Assembly: GCA_017645785.1 (NCBI GenBank)
Contig: JAGCNW010000016.1
Coordinates: forward strand, 1-64,000
Direction of reading: 5' to 3'
Length of the DNA stretch: 64,000 nt
Origin: Treponema sp.
GTDB taxonomy: Bacteria > Spirochaetota > Spirochaetia > Treponematales > Treponemataceae
Shown: one piece after another, positions 34,576 through 42,541 of the stretch
Numbering within the stretch: position 1 is the first letter of the stretch
Layout: every line of letters begins with the position of its first letter
Notes under the pieces: model-generated
Told to the model about the DNA's origin: nothing
Databases searched by the model: none
What the model saw: the letters and a program-made list of their open reading frames with translations, nothing else
Position numbers and translations under genes: made by a program

Positions 34576-35541
34576 TCATTTCTCCAAAAATTTCATAAGC
34601 CGCTTTTGAAAGTCGCGGTAATAAGGCGCCTCTACAAAAACAACGTGCGAACCGCCCTTTATCATTTCAAGCCTTGAGCCTTTTGGCAAGCTTTTGAGCG
34701 ACTTCTTCACCAGCTTGTAATTTAAGTAAGGGTCTTTGTCGCCGCAAATCACAAGGGTTGGATTTTTTATTTTTGTCAAGTCAATCAGCTCTTTTGCCTG
34801 GGGAACGCAAATGTCGCGGCGGCCGCCGTTGGGGCTGCTCTCTTTGTCGTAACGCCAGCAGCTGGAGCACCAAATTTCTATCAACTCCCGCTCGGCAATC
34901 GAATAGTCAAAGGCGCCGGCTTTGTTTCGTTGAAAGTCGTCCGCGGCGTGTTCCCATGTGTTGTGGTGGAAGGCTTCTTTTACTTTTACATCGCCGACGC
35001 CGCTCATAATCGGAGCGTACAAAACAAGCTTGTTTACGCGCTCGCTATAGGCGGCGGCAAAGCGGCTTACCGTCACCGTTCCCCAAGACCAGCCAAGGAC
35101 GTCTATTTTGTCCTGCCCGGTCAACTCCACGATTTTTTGGACGGCGGCGTTTATGTCCAGCGCTGCGTAGTCGGAATCAGGCATAAAGCCGTCGGAAACT
35201 TCTTGTGAGCGGCCAAAGCCCGCTATGTCCAAGCGCCAAACCGCCCAGCCTTCGCGCGCCAACTTGCGGACAAGGCTGTAGTCTTTGTAGTCGATGTCAA
35301 ATTCGTGGGAGGAGTATGTCACGCCGTGCACAAGCAAAATGTTCTTTTTGTTTTTGGTGGAACTATTTTTCGCCAGTTGAACGCGGTCCAAATGCAGTTC
35401 GATGCCCTTTCGTTCCAAGGGAAATTCTTCGTAATCGTAAACGGCCTTCGCTCCGACGGAACCGCAAGCGGCCAAAAAAAGGGGCGCAAAAAAAAGAGCC
35501 AGAGCGGCAAGGACTTTTAGACCTTTTATATCGCGTTTCAT
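34576..35541 (-). CDS. Alpha/beta-hydrolase lipoprotein
   Basis: 321 aa. Lipoprotein signal with lipobox LFLAAC (Cys26). Alpha/beta-hydrolase fold: oxyanion region LLVHGVTYSSHEFD, nucleophile elbow LGWSWGT (Ser152), acid near VICGDKDPY and His in KGGSHVVFVE. Probably an outer-surface or periplasmic lipase/esterase; the substrate is unknown. TGCTATAGA (-10 region 35552-35557) lies 10 bases before the ATG. Followed at 3 bp by the DUF2804 gene. Confidence 0.85.
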   Translation of the reverse strand: MKRDIKGLKVLAALALFFAPLFLAACGSVGAKAVYDYEEFPLERKGIELHLDRVQLAKNSSTKNKKNILLVHGVTYSSHEFDIDYKDYSLVRKLAREGWAVWRLDIAGFGRSQEVSDGFMPDSDYAALDINAAVQKIVELTGQDKIDVLGWSWGTVTVSRFAAAYSERVNKLVLYAPIMSGVGDVKVKEAFHHNTWEHAADDFQRNKAGAFDYSIAERELIEIWCSSCWRYDKESSPNGGRRDICVPQAKELIDLTKIKNPTLVICGDKDPYLNYKLVKKSLKSLPKGSRLEMIKGGSHVVFVEAPYYRDFQKRLMKFLEK

Positions 35542-35575
35542 TTGTTATCATTCTATAGCATTTTGCGGGCTTTTG

Positions 35576-36418
35576 CTATAGTATTCGCGTCTGCTTTTTG
35601 TATTCGTCAAAGCCGGGCTTGCGGGACTGCCGCTTGTCCGCCATCGGAATGCTGACAAACAAGAAGAGCGCGGTGTTGGCGAGCGCTCCGGCAAGCAAAG
35701 TCCATCGGCTTGGCATGGCAAAAAAGCAGGCAAACCCCACGCTCCACCACATCAAGATTTCGCAAGCGTAGTTTGGGTGGCGCGAGCGCTTCCACAGGCC
35801 ATCGCGGCAAAAGGCCCCGCTTCCGCGCTTTCTAAAGCTGTGCATTTGAATGTCGGCGATTCCCTGAAAAATCGGAGCCACAAAAGCCAGCGACAAAAAG
35901 GCCGCGCAAACTGGATTGAATGCCGCCCCCTCGTGAATCAAGGTGACGGCGGGAAGAACGCAAAGGTAAACCACGAGCGTCGGAAAAAGATGGATTCCCA
36001 AAAAGTTTATCAGCGGATAAAAAACGCCGGTTTGCTCCTTTAGCATCACGTAGCGCCAATCCTGGTATTCAAAGCTTTTAAAGTTATAGCACCAGTTTGC
36101 CGTCAGCCTGATTCCCCAAAAAAGAACCGCCGCGAACAGAACCCACGCAAAAGAATTTCCGCCGCGCCGGGCCAATGATGCGAGCAAAATGACCGGAGGC
36201 TGGACGCTCCAGTAAGGGTCGTAAACGGACGCGTTCCCAAAAATCACGCTGAACAAAAAGACGATGACGGTTGCAAAAACGTCCGCCGCCAAAAGAGAAA
36301 GCTGCCACGACAAATCATACCGCGCGCGAACAAAATCGTAGCAAAAAATTCCGCCCGCGATGGCCCAAGCGTACACCGCTGCAATCACGGCAAATGACAA
36401 TGGTCGGTTTTTAATCAT
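35576..36418 (-). CDS. DUF1295/steroid-reductase-like membrane protein
   Basis: 280 aa with six or seven membrane helices. It has the C-terminal signature GLWKRSRHPNYACEILMWW of the DUF1295/ICMT/5-alpha-reductase superfamily, plus NASVYDPYWSVQPP and RLTANWCYNFKSFEYQDWRY. Members use NADPH or SAM to modify lipids or sterol-like compounds; which applies is unclear. CATAAT (36430-36425, minus strand) ends 6 bases before the ATG. The neighbouring hydrolase and DUF2804 genes on the same strand also suggest lipid-related work. Confidence 0.82.
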   Translation of the reverse strand: MIKNRPLSFAVIAAVYAWAIAGGIFCYDFVRARYDLSWQLSLLAADVFATVIVFLFSVIFGNASVYDPYWSVQPPVILLASLARRGGNSFAWVLFAAVLFWGIRLTANWCYNFKSFEYQDWRYVMLKEQTGVFYPLINFLGIHLFPTLVVYLCVLPAVTLIHEGAAFNPVCAAFLSLAFVAPIFQGIADIQMHSFRKRGSGAFCRDGLWKRSRHPNYACEILMWWSVGFACFFAMPSRWTLLAGALANTALFLFVSIPMADKRQSRKPGFDEYKKQTRIL

Positions 36419-36563
36419 ACACCTATTATGCTGTTAAAGTAATTTACAACGCTTTGAGCGGAAAATTCTTTGCCCACGGTAGTTTATGGTTTTCACAGCT
36501 ATGATTTTACACAAATTCAAAGTAATTTCAAGTTAGTGTAAATTGTTTTTTCTTGGTTGTATC

Positions 36564-36583
36564 GCCTTCCGAAAACGGAAGGC
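36564..36583. terminator. Hairpin after the 167-aa gene
   Basis: Perfect 8-bp palindromic arms GCCTTCCG / CGGAAGGC with an AAAA loop, 3 bp after the stop of the minus-strand gene at 36587. No T tract follows in that direction. Confidence 0.5.
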
Positions 36584-36586
36584 CGG

Positions 36587-37090
36587 TCAGTCTTCCAGCT
36601 TTTTAAGAAATTCCCTGCTCGCTTTTACAAGGTCTTGGCTAAACTCGTACATCGCGGCTTTTTCTTCCGGCGTCTTGAAGAGCATCCGGTATTCGCCCAA
36701 TTGCTTGAACCATTGTCCGTAAAGGTCCACCCACTTAGGGTGGGGCCCTTCATCGTAATAAGCCGACAGGACCATTTCATGCTTGAAAGCGATTTTCAAG
36801 CCTTTCTTCAGATGAAAGATTTTTTGCGCGGAATTTTTTTCTTTTTCCCGCATTCTCTTCGCTTCTTTGAAGCTATTCCAGCAGTAAGTCTCGTCGCCTA
36901 TAGGGCTTCTGTAGACAATCGGGAACGGGTCAAAAACGTTTCCGAACCCGTCTTTATGCACAGGGCCGAGAATAACCCCTTTGTAATGCTTGACGTATTC
37001 CAAAATCAGCAAAGTCGAAGCTTCTTCTTCCGGTGTCACCGCGTCGAGTATTTCTTGCAAACAGCGCTTTGGTCCGTTGCGAAAATCCAT
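36587..37090 (-). CDS. Hypothetical 167-aa protein
   Basis: Not recognised. Soluble, rich in Lys, Glu and aromatic residues: VHKDGFGNVFDPFPIVYRSPIGDETYCWNSF, then a charged helix (KEAKRMREKEKNSAQKIFHLKKG) and a C-terminal helical part. No signal peptide or membrane segment. It is flanked by a downstream hairpin and lies 47 bp after the OmpA-family gene on the same strand. A coding gene is supported by codon use, an AAGGAGG ribosome site and the absence of a better ORF on the other strand. Confidence 0.6.
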   Translation of the reverse strand: MDFRNGPKRCLQEILDAVTPEEEASTLLILEYVKHYKGVILGPVHKDGFGNVFDPFPIVYRSPIGDETYCWNSFKEAKRMREKEKNSAQKIFHLKKGLKIAFKHEMVLSAYYDEGPHPKWVDLYGQWFKQLGEYRMLFKTPEEKAAMYEFSQDLVKASREFLKKLED

Positions 37091-37137
37091 AATAAGCCTC
37101 CTTCACTGTTATATTGTACCGTCTTCCGTAAAAACGT

Positions 37138-38328
37138 CTACTCCAATATCGTAATCTCGACGCGGCGGTTTTGCGCCATTCCTTCTTTGGTGGAATTGTC
37201 GGCCACAGGATACTTGCTTCCGCTTCCGCGGCAAATGAATCTGTCCGCCGCGATTCCGCGCTTGCTCAGCTCTTTTGCGACTGAGCGGGAACGCTCGACA
37301 GAAAGCGCCATCTCGCCTTCGGGATTTCCGACGCTGGCGGTGTGGCCGTTTACAAGCAATTTGTTTTGACCTGTCTCTTTTAGTATCGAGGCGATTTTAT
37401 CCAAGAGAACGGCTTCGCCAGGCAAAAGCTCGGCGCTGTCGGGCTTAAAGTGAAGGTTTTCCAAAGTGAGCATTATGCCGCCAGCGGTCTCTTGGATTTT
37501 TACCGAAGACTCTCCGGCGCCGCCCGCAGTTCCCACGACACGGTTTATTGCGGGCAAAAGCCTTGTCCTGTCAATCGCCGGCGGATATTCGGTGAACAAA
37601 CTAATAGTTCCTTTAAACGCCACCTTGCTTCCGTCGGAAAATTCGTACAGCTCGTCAACGCTGTCCCGAATAACGAGCGCGGCGCAGTCGGCCTTGCGGA
37701 TGTACATCGTGGCGTTGTTGGAACCGTTGGCGCGCAACAAGTCCGGGTCGCCGTTAGGGTCAACCTCTGAATAACCGTAGCGGGTGGCCCAACGCGCGCT
37801 TAAAACGTAAACTTCCTGGCCGCCATAAACTTCGTCGCGCAAGTAAGTGTATTCAACGTAAATCGGAACGCGGGTCGGCTTTCCTTTGCTAAGAGGATCC
37901 ATCGCGCGGACGGCGCGGGCTTGCCATGACTGGCCTTGCTGGATTTTCTTTTGCGGAAAGGTCGGAAAGCTTCTAAAGCTGGGATAGCCGTTGTCCTCTA
38001 TCATCGTAAGCGTTCCGTCTTTTCTGATTTTAAAGACAGAGCGAATGCTGTCGTGAATTCCGTTCACTACGATTTTTTGATTGTGAACTGTGTCCTGGTG
38101 GACAAAAAAATCGCCGTCGTAAACGCCGTTCTCGCAGACAATAAAGGAGCGCGCCTCGCGGCTCATAAGGCCAACGTATTTTCCGTTGTCGTAGCGGCGC
38201 AAGTCCGTCCGTTCCACCAAAGAATAATTTTGGCTTCCCGAATACGCAAACTGTGTGTCGGCGGCAAAAACGCTTCCGCCAAAAACGAGCGCGGCTATAA
38301 AAAAATTCGCGAAAATAAATTTCTTCAT
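37138..38328 (-). CDS. OmpA-family outer membrane/periplasmic protein
   Basis: 396 aa. Signal peptide MKKFIFANFFIAALVFGGSV then FAADT. The middle (~25-270) is a beta-rich domain seen in spirochaete OmpA-like proteins (GKYVGLMSREARSF; GQSWQARAVRAMDP). The C-terminal OmpA domain (~285-396) has LHFKPDSAELLPGE, LVNGHTASVGNPEGEMALSVERSRSVAKEL and AQNRRVEITIL, which bind peptidoglycan. It probably anchors the envelope. It stands alone on its own transcript with no partner genes. Confidence 0.88.
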   Translation of the reverse strand: MKKFIFANFFIAALVFGGSVFAADTQFAYSGSQNYSLVERTDLRRYDNGKYVGLMSREARSFIVCENGVYDGDFFVHQDTVHNQKIVVNGIHDSIRSVFKIRKDGTLTMIEDNGYPSFRSFPTFPQKKIQQGQSWQARAVRAMDPLSKGKPTRVPIYVEYTYLRDEVYGGQEVYVLSARWATRYGYSEVDPNGDPDLLRANGSNNATMYIRKADCAALVIRDSVDELYEFSDGSKVAFKGTISLFTEYPPAIDRTRLLPAINRVVGTAGGAGESSVKIQETAGGIMLTLENLHFKPDSAELLPGEAVLLDKIASILKETGQNKLLVNGHTASVGNPEGEMALSVERSRSVAKELSKRGIAADRFICRGSGSKYPVADNSTKEGMAQNRRVEITILE

Positions 38329-38363
38329 ATTGAAATTATCGGCTCAACAGCGAATGAAATGAG

Positions 38364-39278
38364 CTACCAAAAGTCAAATGCCGCGATTTTTTCCATCGTG
38401 TCTATTACTCTGGAATAAGAAATACTTTCGTTAATCAAAACTTCGGTTATAAAATCAAAATCGGCTTTATAGAAATCCTCGGCGCAGTACTTTTGAATCA
38501 ATTTGCTAATATTTACGCCTGGCTTTGCGGAAGAGCAAACATCCATTTGCGCGCGGAGAGCCTTGACCTCTTTGACCAAGCGCTTAAATTCATCGTCAAA
38601 TTTCATCCTTGGAAAAATCTTGTGCAAATCATAAATATGTCGCGAAAGCCGCTGTGTTTTTCCTTGCAAATAATAATCGCAAGTGGCGTAAACTTTGTCT
38701 ATGAATGTCCGTGACAGCGACTGCGTTTTCATTTCAAACGGCTCAAGGCAATGCCGCTTTGCAAGTTCTGGCTGCGTTTTGAGCAAAAAGTCACCGACAT
38801 AACTTGAAATCAACATTGCCTCTGTAGGAAAGGAATATGACGCCAAAGCGGTTTCAACTTTTACGCCTTTTATCAAAGCGTCATAGTTTTCATTGAACAG
38901 AGGTTTGTAATAGAATGAATATGCATTTAAATCCCTATTGCTTTGAATTTGATTCCAATTCGTAATTGGAAGATTCAATTCGTCAGACAAATTTTTCATA
39001 ACGTCATATTTCAATTTCTTTCTTCGCTTGTCGCCCAAATGCTCCGTGAACGTTATGTCTATGTCCTCGGAAAACCTGTCAATAACCTTGTGGCATTTTG
39101 AAAGAGAAGTTCCGCCTTTAAATACAACGTCGCCCAATCCAACAGACTTTTTTACTATCAGTTGCAAAATCATTGTTACATAATAATCTTTTTCTACTAT
39201 TTCAAGGTCAAACTCTGTCTTTTCTTTTGTTCGCTCAATTATATTTTTGAACAATTCTTCATTCTCATGCAAATACAC
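38364..39278 (-). CDS. abiEii: AbiEii-type nucleotidyltransferase toxin
   Basis: 304 aa. Nucleotidyltransferase motifs: EKDYYVTMIL, VFKGGTSLSKCH and DRFSEDIDITF (Asp-x-Asp). C-terminal features include LISSYVGDFLLKTQPELAKR and HIYDLHKIFPRM. AbiEii toxins block growth in a bacteriostatic way, in phage defence. The start overlaps the AbiEi antitoxin gene by 14 bp, the classic AbiE arrangement. The sequence looks complete. Confidence 0.88.
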   Translation of the reverse strand: MYLHENEELFKNIIERTKEKTEFDLEIVEKDYYVTMILQLIVKKSVGLGDVVFKGGTSLSKCHKVIDRFSEDIDITFTEHLGDKRRKKLKYDVMKNLSDELNLPITNWNQIQSNRDLNAYSFYYKPLFNENYDALIKGVKVETALASYSFPTEAMLISSYVGDFLLKTQPELAKRHCLEPFEMKTQSLSRTFIDKVYATCDYYLQGKTQRLSRHIYDLHKIFPRMKFDDEFKRLVKEVKALRAQMDVCSSAKPGVNISKLIQKYCAEDFYKADFDFITEVLINESISYSRVIDTMEKIAAFDFW

Positions 39279-39936
39279 GCTCGGTCCCTAGTCTGTACAA
39301 AGTTTTATAAATCGAATCTGGATAATAACTCAAAAAAGGTTCAAATTTTTCTTGAGTTATTTTGTTTTGCTTTAGGAAGGTTTTTATGCGAAAAATCACA
39401 TCTTCCTTTATAGCGGAATCATCATAATAAAAATCATAGTCATTCATTAAATCAAGAAATTGAAGAATTTTATGATTCTCCGTCGTGATTGTGGCGCGAG
39501 GTTTTTTTAGAATGAATTTTGAATTCCCGATTTGAACTTTGCGCTTGAGGCCGCCGGAATTGTTTGACGCAATTTCTCGGACAATGGGAACCTGCGTAGT
39601 AAATCCCATTGCGTTGGCAAAAACAAAGCCGGTGTAATAACCAAAAAATTCGCCTTTGTCGCAAATGTATTTTTTTACCGCTACATCTCTGTCGGAAAAT
39701 GGCGCCGGACGCCGCCCTAAAGCCTGCAACTCTTGCTTGACCAGTCCTTCCGTTTGCGGCGAATCATGCGGAATGTAATAAATGCCGGTGTCGTATCTAA
39801 TCGCAAGCCCTTTGTCGCACAAAACTTTGAGCGCCTGCCGAATGTTGTTTTTAGTCGAGCCGGGCATATTCAGTTCCGAAACAAAAAACGGCTCGTCCTT
39901 GTTGAAGTTTTTAAGAATGTAATCGTAAAGCTTCAT
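39265..39936 (-). CDS. abiEi: AbiEi-type antitoxin and autoregulator
   Basis: 223 aa from the ATG at 39936, set by GGAGG just upstream. N-terminal winged helix (LYDYILKNFNKDEPFFVSELNMPGSTKNNIRQALKVLCDKGLAIRYDTGIYYIP), then the AbiEi C-terminal domain. AbiEi proteins neutralise AbiEii and repress their own promoter by binding inverted repeats. A 20-bp perfect inverted repeat lies directly upstream at 39953-40005, fitting that model. Confidence 0.87.
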   Translation of the reverse strand: MKLYDYILKNFNKDEPFFVSELNMPGSTKNNIRQALKVLCDKGLAIRYDTGIYYIPHDSPQTEGLVKQELQALGRRPAPFSDRDVAVKKYICDKGEFFGYYTGFVFANAMGFTTQVPIVREIASNNSGGLKRKVQIGNSKFILKKPRATITTENHKILQFLDLMNDYDFYYDDSAIKEDVIFRIKTFLKQNKITQEKFEPFLSYYPDSIYKTLYRLGTERVFA

Positions 39937-39952
39937 CGCCTGCCTCCGTATG

Positions 39953-40005
39953 ACTAATATATTTATAACTAACAAATATTTTTTATTAGTTATAAATATA
40001 TTAGT
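39953..40005 (-). promoter_or_regulatory. Inverted-repeat operator of the AbiE operon
   Basis: 20-bp perfect arms, left arm ACTAATATATTTATAACTAA at 39953-39972 and its reverse complement at 39986-40005, with a 13-bp AT-rich centre. It sits 17 bp upstream of the abiEi start codon and probably covers its promoter. Confidence 0.8.
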
Positions 40006-40041
40006 GTAGGAGCAAGGAATTGTCAAGAAAAATTTAATTTT

Positions 40042-40380
40042 CTACTCCGCCATAGTTGCTGCTATTTTTAACAGAACGTTTTTGTCGTGGGCGGAAAGTT
40101 TTTCGTAGGCTTGGGTCAAGCGAAGTTTTTCTGGATTGAGGGCGGGGCTTTTTGTTTTGGAATCCGCGCGCTTGGAAGGTTTTTCTCCGTCAACCAGATA
40201 TTCAACGGTAACGCCAAGATACTTTGCAATGCGAACTGCGGTTTCTACATTAGGCAGAACGCCTCGTGCGTCAATATAAGAGAGAAAAGTGCTGTTGCTT
40301 ATTCCAACAGCGGCAGAAACTTCTTTGACCAAAAGACCCCTGTATTCAATTTCCTCTCTAAGCCGTTCTTTAAAACCCAT
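40042..40380 (-). CDS. XRE-family transcriptional regulator
   Basis: 112 aa. HTH_3 domain: GFKERLREEIEYRGLLVKEVSAAVGISNSTFLSYIDARGVLPNVETAVRIAKYLGVTVEYLVDGE. The C-terminal helical tail (~85-112) probably dimerises. -10-like TATTAT (40392-40387, minus strand) ends 6 bases before the ATG. It is divergent from the foreign-looking lipoprotein gene, whose promoter carries a 7-bp inverted repeat around the -10 box, so it may repress that gene. It also lies just upstream of the AbiE operon. Confidence 0.88.
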   Translation of the reverse strand: MGFKERLREEIEYRGLLVKEVSAAVGISNSTFLSYIDARGVLPNVETAVRIAKYLGVTVEYLVDGEKPSKRADSKTKSPALNPEKLRLTQAYEKLSAHDKNVLLKIAATMAE

Positions 40381-40414
40381 AAAACTATAATATCAATATT
40401 TTGATGCTTAAAAA

Positions 40415-40443
40415 TTGACAGCGATAATATATTGTTGTATAAT
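40415..40443 (+). promoter_or_regulatory. Perfect consensus promoter with inverted repeat at the -10
   Basis: TTGACA (40415-40420), 17-bp spacer, TATAAT (40438-40443). TTGTTGT (40432-40438) and ACAACAA (40449-40455) form an inverted repeat spanning the -10 box, a likely repressor site. Confidence 0.85.
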
Positions 40444-40514
40444 TTTTAACAACAAAAAGTTGATGTTAGACCCCAATTGCGTCAATTTCTTAAACTTAAT
40501 ATGGAGAGTAGAAA

Positions 40515-41555
40515 ATGGCAAAAGAACAATTCAAAAAATTCAGTAAAGGTTTCCTTTTGGGTACAGCAATGATGACCGCTGTTGGCAGTGGTATTGTTGC
40601 CACCAGCTGCTCACAGCCAGCGGGTTCAAGCATTCCATATGTTCAACCTACCCCGACACCAACACCGACCCCAGATCCCAATGATCCGAACAATGGCGGT
40701 AACGGTGGCAACGGCGGACAACAACAAGAAGACGAAGCCGAAAAATTTGGTGGCGCACCATACGACGCTACCAATGTAACCTTGGGTACCGGATACAAAT
40801 TACACGTCTTCATGGGTAAAAACACCGCGTTCTTAAGCAATGATAAAGAAAAAGCCGATTATTACATTAACCAAGCCGAAGCCCATGTTAAAGATTTGGC
40901 TAACAAATTAAACGAATCAACCGAAGGCCGTCCTGAAGCACAGGCATACTTCAGCCAAATGGTAAGCAAAATTCAATCTGAACACTATTACGGTTCTGGC
41001 ATGGATTTCGATGCAATTATTAACAATGTTTCACGCGAGACAGCAAAAATCATGGGCGAGATTGCGAAGAACACGGATGATGAAGTACAGTGCTACGATT
41101 TTAATGTTTTTTACCGCGCGATTGCGAATGAAGCCACAAAAGCGGGCGCAGGTTCAGCATTTACCGGCAGCGACAGTGCAACAAGATATAATGAAGAAAA
41201 AACTTATTTATTAAATAAAGCAAATAATATTCAAACGAAGCAAAGACTTAATATTGATTTACAGCAAGCATACGATAGCAATAACTTTACTGCTGTAACT
41301 AATTTCGTGGACACCTGTTTAGCTAACGCGGCACAAAAGATTGGTCACGGGGTTACAGCAGACGATTTACGTCAAGTAGTGAACATGGCGATGACCACCG
41401 AAGCAATGGGTGCATTGCATGCGCGTAGCAAAGTTGCTTTAAGCCACAATACGAACTGTACATTGGATTTGGGTATGATTAAACGTGCCATTGATCCAAG
41501 TAATTATTATGCAATGTTAAACCAAAAACAAGACAAAGGTATCGAACTTTGCTAA
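40515..41555 (+). CDS. Lipoprotein of unusual composition, possibly foreign
   Basis: 346 aa, family not recognised. Signal segment with lipobox-like IVATSC (Cys32), then a Pro-Thr repeat (TPTPTPTPDPNDPNNG), Gly/Asn spacer and acidic stretch, then a ~270-residue helical domain (about 75-346), ending RAIDPSNYYAMLNQKQDKGIELC. Codon choice (GGT, GCA, TTA, ACC) differs strongly from the neighbours, which prefer GGC/GGA, GCC/GCG and TTG/CTT. GGAGAG precedes the ATG and a perfect promoter is upstream, so it is probably expressed. A recently acquired surface protein is likely; a chimeric assembly is the alternative. Confidence 0.7.
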   Translation: MAKEQFKKFSKGFLLGTAMMTAVGSGIVATSCSQPAGSSIPYVQPTPTPTPTPDPNDPNNGGNGGNGGQQQEDEAEKFGGAPYDATNVTLGTGYKLHVFMGKNTAFLSNDKEKADYYINQAEAHVKDLANKLNESTEGRPEAQAYFSQMVSKIQSEHYYGSGMDFDAIINNVSRETAKIMGEIAKNTDDEVQCYDFNVFYRAIANEATKAGAGSAFTGSDSATRYNEEKTYLLNKANNIQTKQRLNIDLQQAYDSNNFTAVTNFVDTCLANAAQKIGHGVTADDLRQVVNMAMTTEAMGALHARSKVALSHNTNCTLDLGMIKRAIDPSNYYAMLNQKQDKGIELC

Positions 41556-41593
41556 TTGATTTGTAAACAACAAAAAAAACGAGCGGCTTAAGG

Positions 41594-41622
41594 TTGCCGA
41601 ACCGCGCAAACCGCGCTACAAT
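41594..41622 (+). promoter_or_regulatory. Promoter of the lipid kinase gene
   Basis: TTGCCG (41594-41599), 17-bp spacer, TACAAT (41617-41622) in the recurring CGCGCTACAAT context. The ATG at 41630 is 7 bases downstream with no Shine-Dalgarno. Confidence 0.7.
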
Positions 41623-41629
41623 ATCCCCC

Positions 41630-42541
41630 ATGTACTACATTATCGCAAACTTGCAGAGCGGAAAGGGCGCCGGTAAAAAGTGCCTTGAAGCCGCGGAAAA
41701 ATATTTGACCGACCAAAATCTTCCTTTCAAAACTGAATATATCGAAGGCCACGGATCCGGCCGCGCGCTGGCGCAAAAGGTTTGCCAAGAAGCCAAGGAC
41801 GCGCAAGCCCAAAACGCGGCCGCCTCCAACGATTCAGGCTCGCCAACCGATTCCGGCTCGCTCCACACTGTTATCGCTATTGGCGGCGACGGAACATTCC
41901 ATGAAGTTTTGAACGGAATGGACTTTAGCGCCGCCCGCCTCGGCTTGGTTCCTGCCGGCCGCGGAAACGACTATGCCGTAGGCGCGAAGATTTCCTTTGA
42001 CCCAAAAATTGCGATGCAGGTGATTGTCCACGGAACGCCGGTAGATCGCGACTACATCCAAGTGGGCGACCGCCGCTGCCTCAACGTTTGCGGAACCGGC
42101 CTTGACGTTGAAGTGCTCAAGCTTACCGAAGAGAACAAAAACACCTATATTTTTTCGCTCTCAAAATTGCTTTTGAACTACAAGCCTTACACCGTTCAAA
42201 TTGAGCGCGACGGAATGACGCAAGAATACCAGTGCGTGATGGCGGCCTTTTGCAACGGCTCGCAATTTGGCGGCGGAATCAAGTTGTGTCCGCCGGCTAA
42301 AATCAACGACGGAAAAATGGACTTGATGATCGTAAAGCAGCCCAAAGGCCCGGTCCTTATGGCCATGCCGGTTTTTGTCGCCGGCCAGCACATGGGAAAA
42401 GCCTGGGCCGAACACGTGGTTTGCGACAAGGCAAAAATCACGGTGACGAACGCGGCGGCGATTGAGATTGACGGCGAGATTTACCAAGACAACGTTCTTG
42501 ACGCGCAAATCGTTCCCGGCGGCTTCAAGACATTCGAGTGA
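41630..42541 (+). CDS. Diacylglycerol/lipid kinase (DagK/YegS/BmrU family)
   Basis: 303 aa from the ATG at 41630. Starts YYIIANLQSGKGAGKKCLEA; the nucleotide motif is VIAIGGDGTFHEVLNGMD, followed by LGLVPAGRGNDYAVG. The later LCPPAKINDGKMDLMIV matches the family metal and lipid region. It phosphorylates diacylglycerol or a similar lipid. A low-complexity insert at ~63-78 (AASNDSGSPTDSGSLH) interrupts the loop before the GGDGT motif and is not typical. The 3' end overlaps the convergent AraC gene by 17 bp. Confidence 0.88.
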   Translation: MYYIIANLQSGKGAGKKCLEAAEKYLTDQNLPFKTEYIEGHGSGRALAQKVCQEAKDAQAQNAAASNDSGSPTDSGSLHTVIAIGGDGTFHEVLNGMDFSAARLGLVPAGRGNDYAVGAKISFDPKIAMQVIVHGTPVDRDYIQVGDRRCLNVCGTGLDVEVLKLTEENKNTYIFSLSKLLLNYKPYTVQIERDGMTQEYQCVMAAFCNGSQFGGGIKLCPPAKINDGKMDLMIVKQPKGPVLMAMPVFVAGQHMGKAWAEHVVCDKAKITVTNAAAIEIDGEIYQDNVLDAQIVPGGFKTFE

